Source: Acetobacteraceae bacterium (GTDB lineage: Bacteria; Pseudomonadota; Alphaproteobacteria; Acetobacterales; Acetobacteraceae). From it: DNA of 64,000 bases. The stretch spans positions 62,001-126,000 of the forward strand of contig CANJLW010000005.1 in NCBI GenBank assembly GCA_947475245.1, written 5' to 3'. The notes beneath the pieces were generated by a model that saw nothing but the letters and a program-made list of their open reading frames with translations, did not search any database and was not told where the DNA came from. The position numbers were made by a program, and so were the translations under genes. Shown in pieces: positions 26,525 through 34,296 of this stretch. Positions within the stretch are counted from its first letter, which is position 1, and every line of letters starts with the position of its first letter.

Positions 26525-27856
26525 TCAGACGATTTTCTTCACGGCGTCCACGACCCATTCGGGTTGCGGCAGGGCAAGTTTTTCCAGATTGGCGGCGTAG
26601 GGCAGGGGCACATCGGCACCGTGCACCCGGACCGGCGGGGCGTCGAGCCAGTCGAAGGCGCTTTCGATCACGCGCATCGCGACTTCGGCGCCGATGCCGG
26701 CGTAGGGCCAGCCTTCTTCCACCGTGACCAGGCGGTTGGTCTTCTTCACGCTTTCGACCACGGTTTCGGTGTCGAGCGGGCGCAGGCTGCGCAGGTTCAC
26801 CACTTCCGCCTCGATCCCCAGCTTCGACAGGGCTTCGGCGGCCTTCATCGCCACGCCGACCATGATGCTGAAGGCGACGATGGTGACGTGGCCGCCGACG
26901 CGCTCGATCTTGGCCTTGCCGATCGGCAGGACGAACTCGTCGTCGACCGGGCAGTCGAAGGTCTGGCCGTAGAGGATTTCGTTTTCCAGGAACACGACCG
27001 GGTTGGGATCGCGGATCGCGGCGCGCAGCAGTCCCTTGGCGTCGGCGGACGACCAGGGGGCGACGACCTTCAGCCCCGGCACATGCGCGTACCAACTGGC
27101 GAAGCACTGCGAATGCTGCGCGCCGACGCGCGATGCCGCGCCGTTCGGGCCGCGAAACACGATGGGGCAGCCCATTTGTCCGCCGGACATGTAGAGCGTC
27201 TTGGCGGCGGAGTTGATGATCTGGTCCATCGCCTGCATGGAGAAGTTGAACGTCATGAACTCCACGATCGGGCGCAGTCCGGTCAGCGCGGCGCCGACGG
27301 CCATGCCGGTGAAGCCATGCTCGGTGATCGGCGTGTCGATGACGCGACGGGGGCCGAATTCCTCCAGCAAGCCCTGGCTGATCTTGTAGGCACCCTGGTA
27401 CTGCGCGACTTCCTCGCCCAGCAGGAACACGTCGGGGTCGCGGCGCATTTCCAGCGCCATGGCGTCGCGCAAGGCTTCGCGGACCGTCGTCGGCTTGGTC
27501 TCGCCCCAATCCTTGTCGGGTTGGCTTGCTTCGGCCGCGGGCTGCGTCGGGGCGACAACAACCGCCGCCGCCGCCGGGGTCGCTTGCATGACAACGGGCG
27601 CGGAGACGCTTTCTCCGTTCACCGATAATTCGGCGATCGGCGTGTTCACCGCGACGCCTTCAGCGCCCTCTTCCACCAGGATGCGGGCGAGCTTGCCTTC
27701 ATCCACCGCTTCGATTTCCATCGTCGCCTTGTCGGTTTCGATTTCGGCGATCACATCGCCGGCGCGCACGTCGTCGCCGACTTTCTTCAGCCAGCGGGCG
27801 AGTTTGCCTTCGGTCATGGTCGGCGACAGCGCCGGCATCAGGATTTGCGTGGCCAT
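26525..27856 (-). CDS. pdhB: Pyruvate dehydrogenase E1 beta subunit with N-terminal lipoyl domain
   Basis: 443 residues. An N-terminal lipoyl domain (residues 1-80, lipoyl lysine K43 in [17 protein letters not shown]) and an Ala-rich linker precede the transketolase-like E1 beta domain. The latter includes [60 protein letters not shown] and the C-terminal [18 protein letters not shown] lipoylated E1 beta is typical of alphaproteobacteria such as Sinorhizobium and Zymomonas. It pairs with PdhA (E1 alpha), whose stop is 3 nt upstream. Confidence 0.96.
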   Translation of the reverse strand: MATQILMPALSPTMTEGKLARWLKKVGDDVRAGDVIAEIETDKATMEIEAVDEGKLARILVEEGAEGVAVNTPIAELSVNGESVSAPVVMQATPAAAAVVVAPTQPAAEASQPDKDWGETKPTTVREALRDAMALEMRRDPDVFLLGEEVAQYQGAYKISQGLLEEFGPRRVIDTPITEHGFTGMAVGAALTGLRPIVEFMTFNFSMQAMDQIINSAAKTLYMSGGQMGCPIVFRGPNGAASRVGAQHSQCFASWYAHVPGLKVVAPWSSADAKGLLRAAIRDPNPVVFLENEILYGQTFDCPVDDEFVLPIGKAKIERVGGHVTIVAFSIMVGVAMKAAEALSKLGIEAEVVNLRSLRPLDTETVVESVKKTNRLVTVEEGWPYAGIGAEVAMRVIESAFDWLDAPPVRVHGADVPLPYAANLEKLALPQPEWVVDAVKKIV

Positions 27857-27859
27857 GGC

Positions 27860-28885
27860 TCAGCCCCCCACAACGCTGTCTGGCAGCAACACGTCGGTCC
27901 AGAGTTCGGACAGAGCGGGCTCCGGACTTGTCTGCGCGAAATCGGCGGAGTCCTGGATGATGGCCTTGACCTCGTCGTCGATTGCCTTGAACGCGGCTTC
28001 CTCGACGCCCATCGCTTCCAGCCGGTGGCGCGCGTTTTCGATGCAATCGTGCTGGGATCGCATCTGCTGCACTTCTTCGCGCGTGCGGTAACGCGCGGGG
28101 TCGGACATGGAATGCCCGCGATATCGGTAGGTCTTCGCTTCCAACAGGAACGGCCCCTTGCCGGATCGGCAGGCCGCTACGGCTTGTTCAGCCGCTTCCC
28201 GCACCGCCAGCACATCCATGCCGTCCACCTGCAGGCTTGGCATGCCCCAGGGCAGGCCGTTGCGGGACAGGTCCTTAGACGCCGAGGCGCGATCGACCGA
28301 GGTGCCCATGCCGTATTTGTTGTTTTCGATGATGAAGACCACCGGCAACTTCATCAGCGAGGCGAGGTTGAAGCTTTCGAACACCTGGCCCTGGTTCGAA
28401 GCGCCCTCTCCGAAATAGGTCAGGCTGACGCGGTCGCTGCCGCGGTACCAGTTGCTGAAGCCGAGGCCGGTGCCGAGACTGACCTGCGCGCCGACGATGC
28501 CGTGGCCGCCGTAGAAATTGCGTTCCTTGCTGAACATGTGCATCGACCCGCCCTTGCCGCGGGAGTAGCCGCCTTCGCGTCCCGTCAGTTCGGCCATGAC
28601 GCCGCGCGCTTCCATCCCGCACGCCAGCATGTGACCGTGATCGCGATAGGAGGTGATGACCTGATCGCCCTCGCCGATCGCCATCTGCATCCCGACGACG
28701 ACCGCTTCCTGGCCGATATACAGGTGGCAGAACCCGCCGATCAGCCCCATGCCGTAAAGCTGTCCGGCCTTTTCCTCGAACCGGCGGATCAGCAGCATCG
28801 ATCTGTAGGCTTTTAACAGTTGATCGCGATCCACGGCCGGTTCCTTGACCTTGCCGCGCTTCTTCGTCTCCGCCGCCTGCGCCAT
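27860..28885 (-). CDS. pdhA: Pyruvate dehydrogenase E1 alpha subunit
   Basis: 341 residues, thiamine-diphosphate-dependent decarboxylase subunit. It has YRSMLLIRRFEEKAGQLYGM, GFCHLYIGQEAVVVGMQMAI, SYRDHGHMLACGM, the Mg/TPP motif YFGEGASNQGQVFESFNLA, and YRYRGHSMSDPARYRTREEV. It opens the operon pdhA-pdhB-pdhC-GNAT-lpdA. The start has an AGGGGAG site, and the 261-nt leader contains inverted repeats. Confidence 0.97.
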   Translation of the reverse strand: MAQAAETKKRGKVKEPAVDRDQLLKAYRSMLLIRRFEEKAGQLYGMGLIGGFCHLYIGQEAVVVGMQMAIGEGDQVITSYRDHGHMLACGMEARGVMAELTGREGGYSRGKGGSMHMFSKERNFYGGHGIVGAQVSLGTGLGFSNWYRGSDRVSLTYFGEGASNQGQVFESFNLASLMKLPVVFIIENNKYGMGTSVDRASASKDLSRNGLPWGMPSLQVDGMDVLAVREAAEQAVAACRSGKGPFLLEAKTYRYRGHSMSDPARYRTREEVQQMRSQHDCIENARHRLEAMGVEEAAFKAIDDEVKAIIQDSADFAQTSPEPALSELWTDVLLPDSVVGG

Positions 28886-28951
28886 CGCGTCGCTCCCCTG
28901 AAGAGGGTTGTCGGAATTCTGATGGTCAGCAGTAGCGGCAGGACGGCTTAT

Positions 28952-29023
28952 CCCGCAAGTCCGATGCGGGAAAAGCGCTTATTGTGCAATGCAATAGACA
29001 TTATTAACCATAATCCGGTTAAT
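28952..29023 (-). promoter_or_regulatory. Inverted repeats in the pdh operon upstream region
   Basis: The 261-nt gap between the SNase-like gene and pdhA holds two perfect inverted repeats: CCCGCA with TGCGGG (7-nt spacer, 28952-28970) and ATTAACC with GGTTAAT (7-nt spacer, 29003-29023). The second is in an A/T-rich island that contrasts with the GC-rich surroundings, about 120-140 nt upstream of the pdhA start. They are candidate operator or promoter elements. I do not match them to a known regulator. Confidence 0.45.
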
Positions 29024-29146
29024 GCTTTGCCGCGACGTATTTCCCGTGCGTCCCGTGAAGGGGTTCATTGCGTACAATGCCCGTCCGCCGCAATCTTGTT
29101 TCGTCGGATCGGGCGTTTTCGCAGCGGGATTACTGCCGACGGATCA

Positions 29147-29590
29147 TCAGGGAAGCGGGTTCAGCGGTCGTCCGTCGACCCGGCAAATCGCCAGGGGCCG
29201 TCCGCCGTCGGGTGCCGAACGCGCCTCGCATTCCACCGGGCGTCCGCCGATCCGTTCGGCGAGGGCGGATGCCGCGAGATCGCCGCAATCGCCTGCCGAA
29301 CCCGATCGCGCGGCGCAGATCGTCCCGCGGCCAATCGGTTCCACCCGTTCCAGGCGCAGCACCTGATCGCCCAGGCGCAGGGTCGCGTTGTCGATGACCA
29401 GCACGCGCGCGCCGTCGGCCACGATCTGCCGGGTCGGTTGTTGGTGGGCGGGGGCGTCGGAAGCGGGGGTGGTCAGCCAGGCCGTCAGCGCGACGGCGGC
29501 GAGGAGACATCCGGCGGCGACGGCCAGCCCGCTCGACGGTGCCGAAAGCCCTGCAGGCCGAAAGATTCGACGCTTTTCGTTCAGCGGCAC
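29147..29590 (-). CDS. Membrane-anchored, degenerate SNase-like (thermonuclease-fold) protein
   Basis: 147 residues. A basic N-terminus and one hydrophobic segment (GLAVAAGCLLAAVALTAWL, about residues 21-39) suggest an anchor or uncleaved signal. The rest follows the SNase/TNase pattern: RVLVIDNATLRLGDQVLRLE in place of the canonical I-D-G-D-T-L-R, then CGDLAASALAERIGGRPVEC, and GGRPLAICRVDGRPLN. The Asp/Arg/Glu catalytic set of staphylococcal nuclease is not evident (N-A-T replaces G-D-T), so enzyme activity is doubtful. It lies 77 nt downstream of the CYTH-CHAD gene. Confidence 0.7.
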   Translation of the reverse strand: MPLNEKRRIFRPAGLSAPSSGLAVAAGCLLAAVALTAWLTTPASDAPAHQQPTRQIVADGARVLVIDNATLRLGDQVLRLERVEPIGRGTICAARSGSAGDCGDLAASALAERIGGRPVECEARSAPDGGRPLAICRVDGRPLNPLP

Positions 29591-29667
29591 CCGTGCCCCC
29601 GGTCAAAATCGCAGGATGAGTCTCATTGCCCCAATGGCGAGGGGGATGCCGACGCGTCGGCGGCAGG

Positions 29668-31137
29668 TCAACCCCAGAACGCCGATTGTCGCCGAAATTT
29701 CCGCCACGCCAGCGCGATGTCCGGGCGGATGGTCGCGCTTGCGGCGGCGGTGTAGCCCAGCACCACCCCGACCGCATAGCCGAATGGGCCGTCCGCCCCG
29801 CCCAGCCGCCCCATCAAGCCATGCGCGACCGCGCCGTCATTCAGCACGCCCAAGGTGGCCTGCAGGGCGGACAGCCGGCGCAGGAAGCGCTCGGTCGTCT
29901 TGCCCGGGTATAAATCGGCGACGATCTCCGCGGCGTAGCGGGTGCGCTTGGCCCGCAGGCGCAAGCCGTGCAGCGCGGGAATATCAAGCCGCTCCAGATG
30001 CTTACCGGCGGACAGCAGCTTCTTCCAACGCTTTTGCACGATGCCGGGGGCGAATTCGGCCAGCGGCATATCGGCCGCGGCGGGGCGCAGCGGATCGTTG
30101 GACGCGTACCAGCGATCCGAACCCGCGAGCCAGGCCAGTTCGACGCAGGTCAGGCGAAAGGCCGCACCGCCGAGATACTCGGTCAGCGCCGCGTGGCTTT
30201 CCCGCCGGTGGTGTTCGGCCGCCTCGCACAGCGCCGCCAAATGGGAGTCGCCGGGAAACTGCGCCCCGATCGTCGGGGCGGTTTCCCCCAGGAATACATC
30301 CCAGTCGCGCGCCGGCCCCAGGCAGGTGCCCAGCGTGCGCAGTCCGGCAGTCGCGGTTTCCAGGGCTGGTCCGCCGAGAACTTCGCGAAAGGCGGTGACG
30401 ACCGAACGCGCGCGGCGGACCGCCACGCGGATTTGATGCACCGGCTCCGGCCCATTTTGTCCGCCGGCGGCGAGGGGTGCCCAGTAAAGGATCACGTCGG
30501 TCAGTTGACCCAACACATGGCGGAAGGTCTGTCCGACCGTGGGATCGTCCGTTTCGGGCAGGTTGGGCGGGCCGAGATGGCGCGCTTCCGGCGGATCGCC
30601 GCCCGCCGCCGCCCGTGCCCGCGCCGCGATGGCGGCATCCGGCGGCAGGGCACGATATCGCGTCGCGATTGCACGCGCGACAGCCAGCACCGCGCCGTCG
30701 TCGCCGGAAACAGTCAGGCGGCAGATTTTCCGCGCGATCGGGTCCGAGGGGACTTCCCCACGGACCATCCGCAGGACGACGATCTCTGTCCCCACGGTGA
30801 CGGACCATGTCGTTTCGGTGCCTGCGAACTCGGCGACGGAAACCAACTCTCTGGGCAGTTCGGTGCCGAGCAGAAGTCGATCCAGCGCGGTTTCGAGAAC
30901 CGGCGCCGGCGCGCCGGGAGGCCAGAAGCCCTTTCGCGGCACCGAACGCTCAAGCGTCCAGACATCGCCCTGTTCCGACAGCGCCAGCCCGCGCCGAACC
31001 AGTTCCCCGTCGCCCCCATCATACCACCGTCGCCCTACCACACGCCCCCGTGCTCGGCCTATCCGCGGAAAATCCAGGCCCCGGGGCTTCAGGAGTGGAG
31101 CGATATCGTCGGGATGAACATCGAGCTCCAGTTCCAT
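29668..31137 (-). CDS. CYTH and CHAD domain protein
   Basis: 489 residues. Residues about 1-180 form a CYTH/triphosphate-tunnel domain (RRWYDGGDGELVRRGLALSE, WTLERSVPRKG), but the catalytic ExExK near the N-terminus reads MELELD, with Asp instead of Lys, so catalysis may be lost. Residues about 200-489 are a helical CHAD domain with the two basic histidine signatures VHQIRVAVRRARS (H234) and LHGLRLRAKRTRY (H390); CHAD domains bind inorganic polyphosphate. It starts 4 nt after sixA, in the same direction. A polyphosphate-related role is likely from family knowledge, though the exact function is unknown. Confidence 0.88.
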   Translation of the reverse strand: MELELDVHPDDIAPLLKPRGLDFPRIGRARGRVVGRRWYDGGDGELVRRGLALSEQGDVWTLERSVPRKGFWPPGAPAPVLETALDRLLLGTELPRELVSVAEFAGTETTWSVTVGTEIVVLRMVRGEVPSDPIARKICRLTVSGDDGAVLAVARAIATRYRALPPDAAIAARARAAAGGDPPEARHLGPPNLPETDDPTVGQTFRHVLGQLTDVILYWAPLAAGGQNGPEPVHQIRVAVRRARSVVTAFREVLGGPALETATAGLRTLGTCLGPARDWDVFLGETAPTIGAQFPGDSHLAALCEAAEHHRRESHAALTEYLGGAAFRLTCVELAWLAGSDRWYASNDPLRPAAADMPLAEFAPGIVQKRWKKLLSAGKHLERLDIPALHGLRLRAKRTRYAAEIVADLYPGKTTERFLRRLSALQATLGVLNDGAVAHGLMGRLGGADGPFGYAVGVVLGYTAAASATIRPDIALAWRKFRRQSAFWG

Positions 31138-31141
31138 GCGC

Positions 31142-31669
31142 TTAACCGTTTTCTTCCAGGCCGCGCGGGGTCAGAAAGCGCGCCAGGCGGCCTCCGCCGC
31201 TGTTCAGCCCGTGCCAGGGGCCGGGAACGGAAAATTCCGCCAGTCCCGCGGTCGGAAAGCCTTCCGTCAGGCCGCGCAGCGCGCTCGGGGCGTGCAAGGT
31301 GCCGCGCGCGACGAGGTGGAGCGCGAGGTCGTGCAGCCCCGGGTTATGGGCGATCACCAGGACGCCGCGCACGGTTTCCGCGACATCGCGCAGCGTCGCC
31401 AACAGATGATCCGCGCTCGCGAGATAGAGCGAGTCCATGGTTTCGATCAGCGGGGATTCGTCCCAGGGTTCCAGATGCTCCAGCGTTTCGATCGTGCGAC
31501 GGGCGGAGGACACCAGGATCAGATCGGGAACCAACCCGAGCGCGCGCATGGTGTCGCGCATGAGGATGGCGGAACGGCGTCCTCGCGCATTGAGGGTGCG
31601 GTCCTTGTCGTGGGTGGCCGGATCGTCCCAGGAGGACTTCGCGTGCCGCAAGAGCAGGAGTTGGCGCAT
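31142..31669 (-). CDS. sixA: SixA-type histidine phosphatase
   Basis: 175 residues, histidine-phosphatase superfamily. The catalytic motif is LLLLRHAKSSW (phosphohistidine H9, in the RHA form typical of SixA), followed by DKDRTLNARGRRSA, LVSSARRTIETLEHL, and the second histidine in LVIAHNPGLHDLALHL. SixA proteins remove phosphate from phosphohistidines, for example on nitrogen-PTS proteins. The start ATG 31669 was chosen at the first residue of the domain; a much longer upstream frame is spurious. It is directly followed by CYTH-CHAD with a 4-nt gap. Confidence 0.88.
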   Translation of the reverse strand: MRQLLLLRHAKSSWDDPATHDKDRTLNARGRRSAILMRDTMRALGLVPDLILVSSARRTIETLEHLEPWDESPLIETMDSLYLASADHLLATLRDVAETVRGVLVIAHNPGLHDLALHLVARGTLHAPSALRGLTEGFPTAGLAEFSVPGPWHGLNSGGGRLARFLTPRGLEENG

Positions 31670-31728
31670 GATGCGAACACTCTGCCATGCTCCCGCGCGC
31701 TTGTCCCGCCCCCTGCCGGACCCTTTTG

Positions 31729-31938
31729 TCAGTTTGCCCGAACAGGCAGAGGCAGGTCGCGCACGCGTTGGCGGCGTTCCAGTTCGGCGCGGGCGCGCAG
31801 GATGGTGTCGTCGTTGATGCGACGGTCGCGGCCAAAGGCGATCTTGCGACGCTCGTGCATCTTCGTCAGCACGTCGAGCAATTCGCCGGCGGTCGCGAGA
31901 TCGCCGTTCAGGCAGGCCTGATTGAAGACGTCTTCCAC
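31729..31938 (-). CDS. Small helical protein, start or frame uncertain
   Basis: From GTG 31938 the frame gives 69 residues (VFNQACLNGDLATAGELLDV, LTKMHERRKIAFGRDRRIND, ILRARAELERRQR), helical and highly charged. The same frame stays open upstream to 32091 with equally protein-like sequence (FGINALRKLSTIVDRLAGLA, LPTNRLERVNQAHRRRLDDA) but no ATG, GTG or TTG. It is closed by TGA at 32092-32094. A GTG at 32095 opens a different frame one base away. So either a one-base frameshift has cut a roughly 120-residue protein, or an unusual start is used. Function not recognised. Confidence 0.55.
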   Translation of the reverse strand: MEDVFNQACLNGDLATAGELLDVLTKMHERRKIAFGRDRRINDDTILRARAELERRQRVRDLPLPVRAN

Positions 31939-32130
31939 GGCATCGTCGAGGCGACGGCGATGGGCCTGGTTGACGCGTTCCAGCCGGTTGGTGGGCAGGC
32001 GCGGCTGGGCGAGACCGGCGAGACGATCGACGATGGTGGAGAGCTTGCGCAGGGCGTTGATCCCAAACTGGCCGTGGTTGGTCGGAGTCCGTCACGACGA
32101 GGATGAGACGCAAATCCTTACGGCGGAGTT

Positions 32131-32835
32131 TCAGGTGCCGGGGGAAAACCCGCGCGCGGGCAGATCGATCCAGGACAAATGCCCGCCCTTGCCGGCGCCG
32201 GTATCGAGGAAGATCGCCGATCCGCCGGCCGATCCGCGCTTTACATAGGGGCGGCCGTCGAGGCTCCTACGGTCATGGCCGCAATAGACGGTGAGTCCGG
32301 CGGGAATGCGATCGACCCAGCGCAGGCTGCGCTCGGGGTAGCCGTCGGGTTGGATGCGGCCCGTCGCCTCCCCGAACAGGGCGCGCGCGACGGTGCCCTG
32401 CGCGCGTTCGAGCCCTTGCGCGGGGGCGGGTTCGGTCAGCATCGCGGAGTGAAACCCGCCGTGAACGAACAGCGCGGAGCCATGGAGCAGCCAGGCCGGG
32501 GCGCGGGCGGCTTCGTGGATCATGCGCGCGCGGAGCGTGTCGTCGAGTTGTCCGATCGTGGCCTGGACCGCGGCGTCGGTGCGTACCGATTGCCCGGCCA
32601 AAGCGCGGGCCAGTTTCAGGTCGTGATTACCGAGAATGAACAGGCCGCGTCCGCGATCGATCAGATCGAACATGATCCGCAGCGTGCCGGCGCTGTCGGG
32701 ACCGTGGTCGGTGAGGTCGCCGAGTTGGACGATGAAATTGTCGGTGGCCGCGGCGTAGGCGAAGGCCGCGGTGTCGCCATGGACGTCGGCGACGATTCGC
32801 AGGTTTGCGCCAAACGGGATGGTCGGGCTGGTCAT
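32131..32835 (-). CDS. Metallophosphoesterase, ApaH/PPP phosphatase-like
   Basis: 234 residues. The calcineurin-like motifs are in order: IVADVHGDTAAF (D-x-H-G-D), VQLGDLTDHGPDS (G-D-x-x-D-x-G), and FILGNHDLKLARALAG (G-N-H-D). Further on, LFVHGGFHSAML carries the late His, and VYCGHDRRSLDGRPYVKRGS resembles the G-H-T/D...D motif. Likely substrates are phosphoproteins or dinucleoside polyphosphates; sequence cannot decide. It precedes the small protein, sixA and CYTH-CHAD on the same strand. Confidence 0.85.
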   Translation of the reverse strand: MTSPTIPFGANLRIVADVHGDTAAFAYAAATDNFIVQLGDLTDHGPDSAGTLRIMFDLIDRGRGLFILGNHDLKLARALAGQSVRTDAAVQATIGQLDDTLRARMIHEAARAPAWLLHGSALFVHGGFHSAMLTEPAPAQGLERAQGTVARALFGEATGRIQPDGYPERSLRWVDRIPAGLTVYCGHDRRSLDGRPYVKRGSAGGSAIFLDTGAGKGGHLSWIDLPARGFSPGT

Positions 32836-32885
32836 GGGCGCAGTGAGACATGCTTCGCGGGCCGGCGCGACGATTTTTTGAATGC

Positions 32886-32915
32886 CCCGCCCGTTCGATG
32901 CGTCGAACGGGCGGG
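32886..32915 (-). terminator. Strong hairpin downstream of the luciferase-like gene
   Basis: A perfect 13-bp stem (CCCGCCCGTTCGA with TCGAACGGGCGGG) and a TGCG loop, 10 nt after the stop of the LLM gene at 32926-33900. No T tract follows on the minus strand, so it may be a Rho-assisted or processing hairpin. Confidence 0.6.
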
Positions 32916-32925
32916 AGCCTTGGGG

Positions 32926-33900
32926 TCAGGCGAAGATTTCGCCGAGTCGCTTGATGGTGCCGAGGGCCTTTTCCTGCGGCAGGCCGGGCCACTGGCAGCG
33001 CATGATGAAGTGATCGACGCCGAGGAGTTCGTTGTAGCGGGCGATTTCTTCTTTGACTTTGACTTTGTCGCCGATGATGAATTTGTCCTTGGCGAAGGCC
33101 TCGAACGTTGTTTCGGTGCGGCGACCCTGCAAGCCCCACGACGCATAGGCGTTGTACTTGTATTCCAGCGCTTCGCGGCATTCTTCGTGCGCGGTGGCGT
33201 TGTTTTCGCCGACATAGCATTCGATGGTGATCGGGAACTCGGTCGGGGTACGGCCGTATTCCGCGAGCGCGGCGCGATAGGTCTGCATCAGCGGGGTGAC
33301 CTTGCCCAGGCCGCTGCTGTTGACGATCAGCCAGGCGTCGCCGATGCGCGCGGCGCGCCTGACGGATACGTCGGCCTGCCCGGCGATATAGATCGGCGGC
33401 CCACCGGCACGGATCGGTTTCACGCTGATGCCGGAATCATTGACGGTATAGAAGCGGCCTTTGTGGGTGACCCGATCCTCGGTCCACAGGCGCTTCATCA
33501 GGCCGATGCTTTCGTTGAAGCGCGGCGCGCGTTCGGACAGGGGAATGCCGAAGGCGTCGAATTCCGGCTGGCGATAGCCGAGACCGATGCCCAGGATGTA
33601 GTTGCCCCCGGTCAGCACGTCGAGCGTGGCGGATTCCTCGGCGACATGCATCGGGTTCAGCGGCGGCAGGATCAGGATGTTCGGCCCGATCGTCATGCCC
33701 TGCGCATGGGCGGCGATATAGGCCATCATCGGCGTGATCTGCATCATCTGCATCGGATGGGTCAGCCAATGATGCGGAAACCACAGCGATTTGAACCCGG
33801 CATCGCGGGCGACGCGCACTTGCTCCACCATCTCTGGGATGCGATCCGAGACGTTGAACCCTTCCGGGAACTGGGTGTTGATGAAAAGTCCGACCTTCAT
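32926..33900 (-). CDS. LLM class flavin-dependent oxidoreductase
   Basis: 324 residues of the bacterial luciferase-like TIM-barrel family: MKVGLFINTQFPEGFNVSDR, GFKSLWFPHHWLTHPMQMMQ, MTIGPNILILPPLNPMHVAE, GGNYILGIGLGYRQPEFDAF, and AGGPPIYIAGQADVSVRRAA. The substrate is unknown. It is preceded by a divergent small membrane protein gene and followed by a strong hairpin that separates it from the phosphoesterase gene, so it is probably monocistronic. Confidence 0.88.
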   Translation of the reverse strand: MKVGLFINTQFPEGFNVSDRIPEMVEQVRVARDAGFKSLWFPHHWLTHPMQMMQITPMMAYIAAHAQGMTIGPNILILPPLNPMHVAEESATLDVLTGGNYILGIGLGYRQPEFDAFGIPLSERAPRFNESIGLMKRLWTEDRVTHKGRFYTVNDSGISVKPIRAGGPPIYIAGQADVSVRRAARIGDAWLIVNSSGLGKVTPLMQTYRAALAEYGRTPTEFPITIECYVGENNATAHEECREALEYKYNAYASWGLQGRRTETTFEAFAKDKFIIGDKVKVKEEIARYNELLGVDHFIMRCQWPGLPQEKALGTIKRLGEIFA

Positions 33901-34032
33901 GGCGATGTGTCTCCCTTACCGATTATTCAGTCTTGCACGGCTTGCGCCGGTCTTGAACAGGGAAGGCGGGCGGGCCACTTTGCCGTGATGCACGAGCAAC
34001 GGTCGCCGGGGTCAGCCCCGCAGGAACTGGAA

Positions 34033-34296
34033 ATGACATTGGACGGGGAGTTCGTCTCGCCGCCCAAGCCCCCGCTTCTGACGAAACTCATGTTCTGGGC
34101 GATCGTGATCGCCGTGCTGGGTGCCGCCGTGGTGATCGCGGCCCTGGCCTTGTGGCTTGCGATCATCGTGTTGCCGGTGGTGATAGCCGCGGCGTTGCTG
34201 GCCTATGCGCTGTGGCGGTATCGGCTGTGGCGCGCGGGTATTTCAGTCGGCCGCGCGGTCGGTCCCCGCTTCCGCGGTCGCTTCGGTCCCCGTTAG
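34033..34296 (+). CDS. Small two-helix inner-membrane protein
   Basis: 87 residues from ATG 34033, chosen because an AGGAA site precedes it; an in-frame ATG at 33988 would add 15 poorly conserved-looking residues. After MTLDGEFVSPPKPPLLTKL come two hydrophobic stretches (FWAIVIAVLGAAVVIAALAL and IIVLPVVIAAALLAYALW), probably a helical hairpin, and a basic tail (GRAVGPRFRGRFGPR). The function is unknown. Its last 54 nt overlap the end of the convergent luciferase-like gene. Confidence 0.7.
   Translation: MTLDGEFVSPPKPPLLTKLMFWAIVIAVLGAAVVIAALALWLAIIVLPVVIAAALLAYALWRYRLWRAGISVGRAVGPRFRGRFGPR

Noticed and set aside
25199-27628. An 809-residue open frame on the plus strand opposite pdhB and pdhC
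   Set aside because: Its Gly/His/Arg/Asp-rich composition is the reverse complement of GC-rich pdh coding sequence. It has no domain pattern, and the minus-strand genes are certain.
31670-32113. TTG-started N-terminal extension of sixA
   Set aside because: The extension is Arg/Pro-rich nonsense in the wrong frame for the small helical protein. The SixA domain starts exactly at ATG 31669.
32179-33987. N-terminal 600 residues of a 705-codon plus-strand frame
   Set aside because: This is antisense to the phosphoesterase and LLM genes. Only its last part, from 34033, is a plausible real protein.
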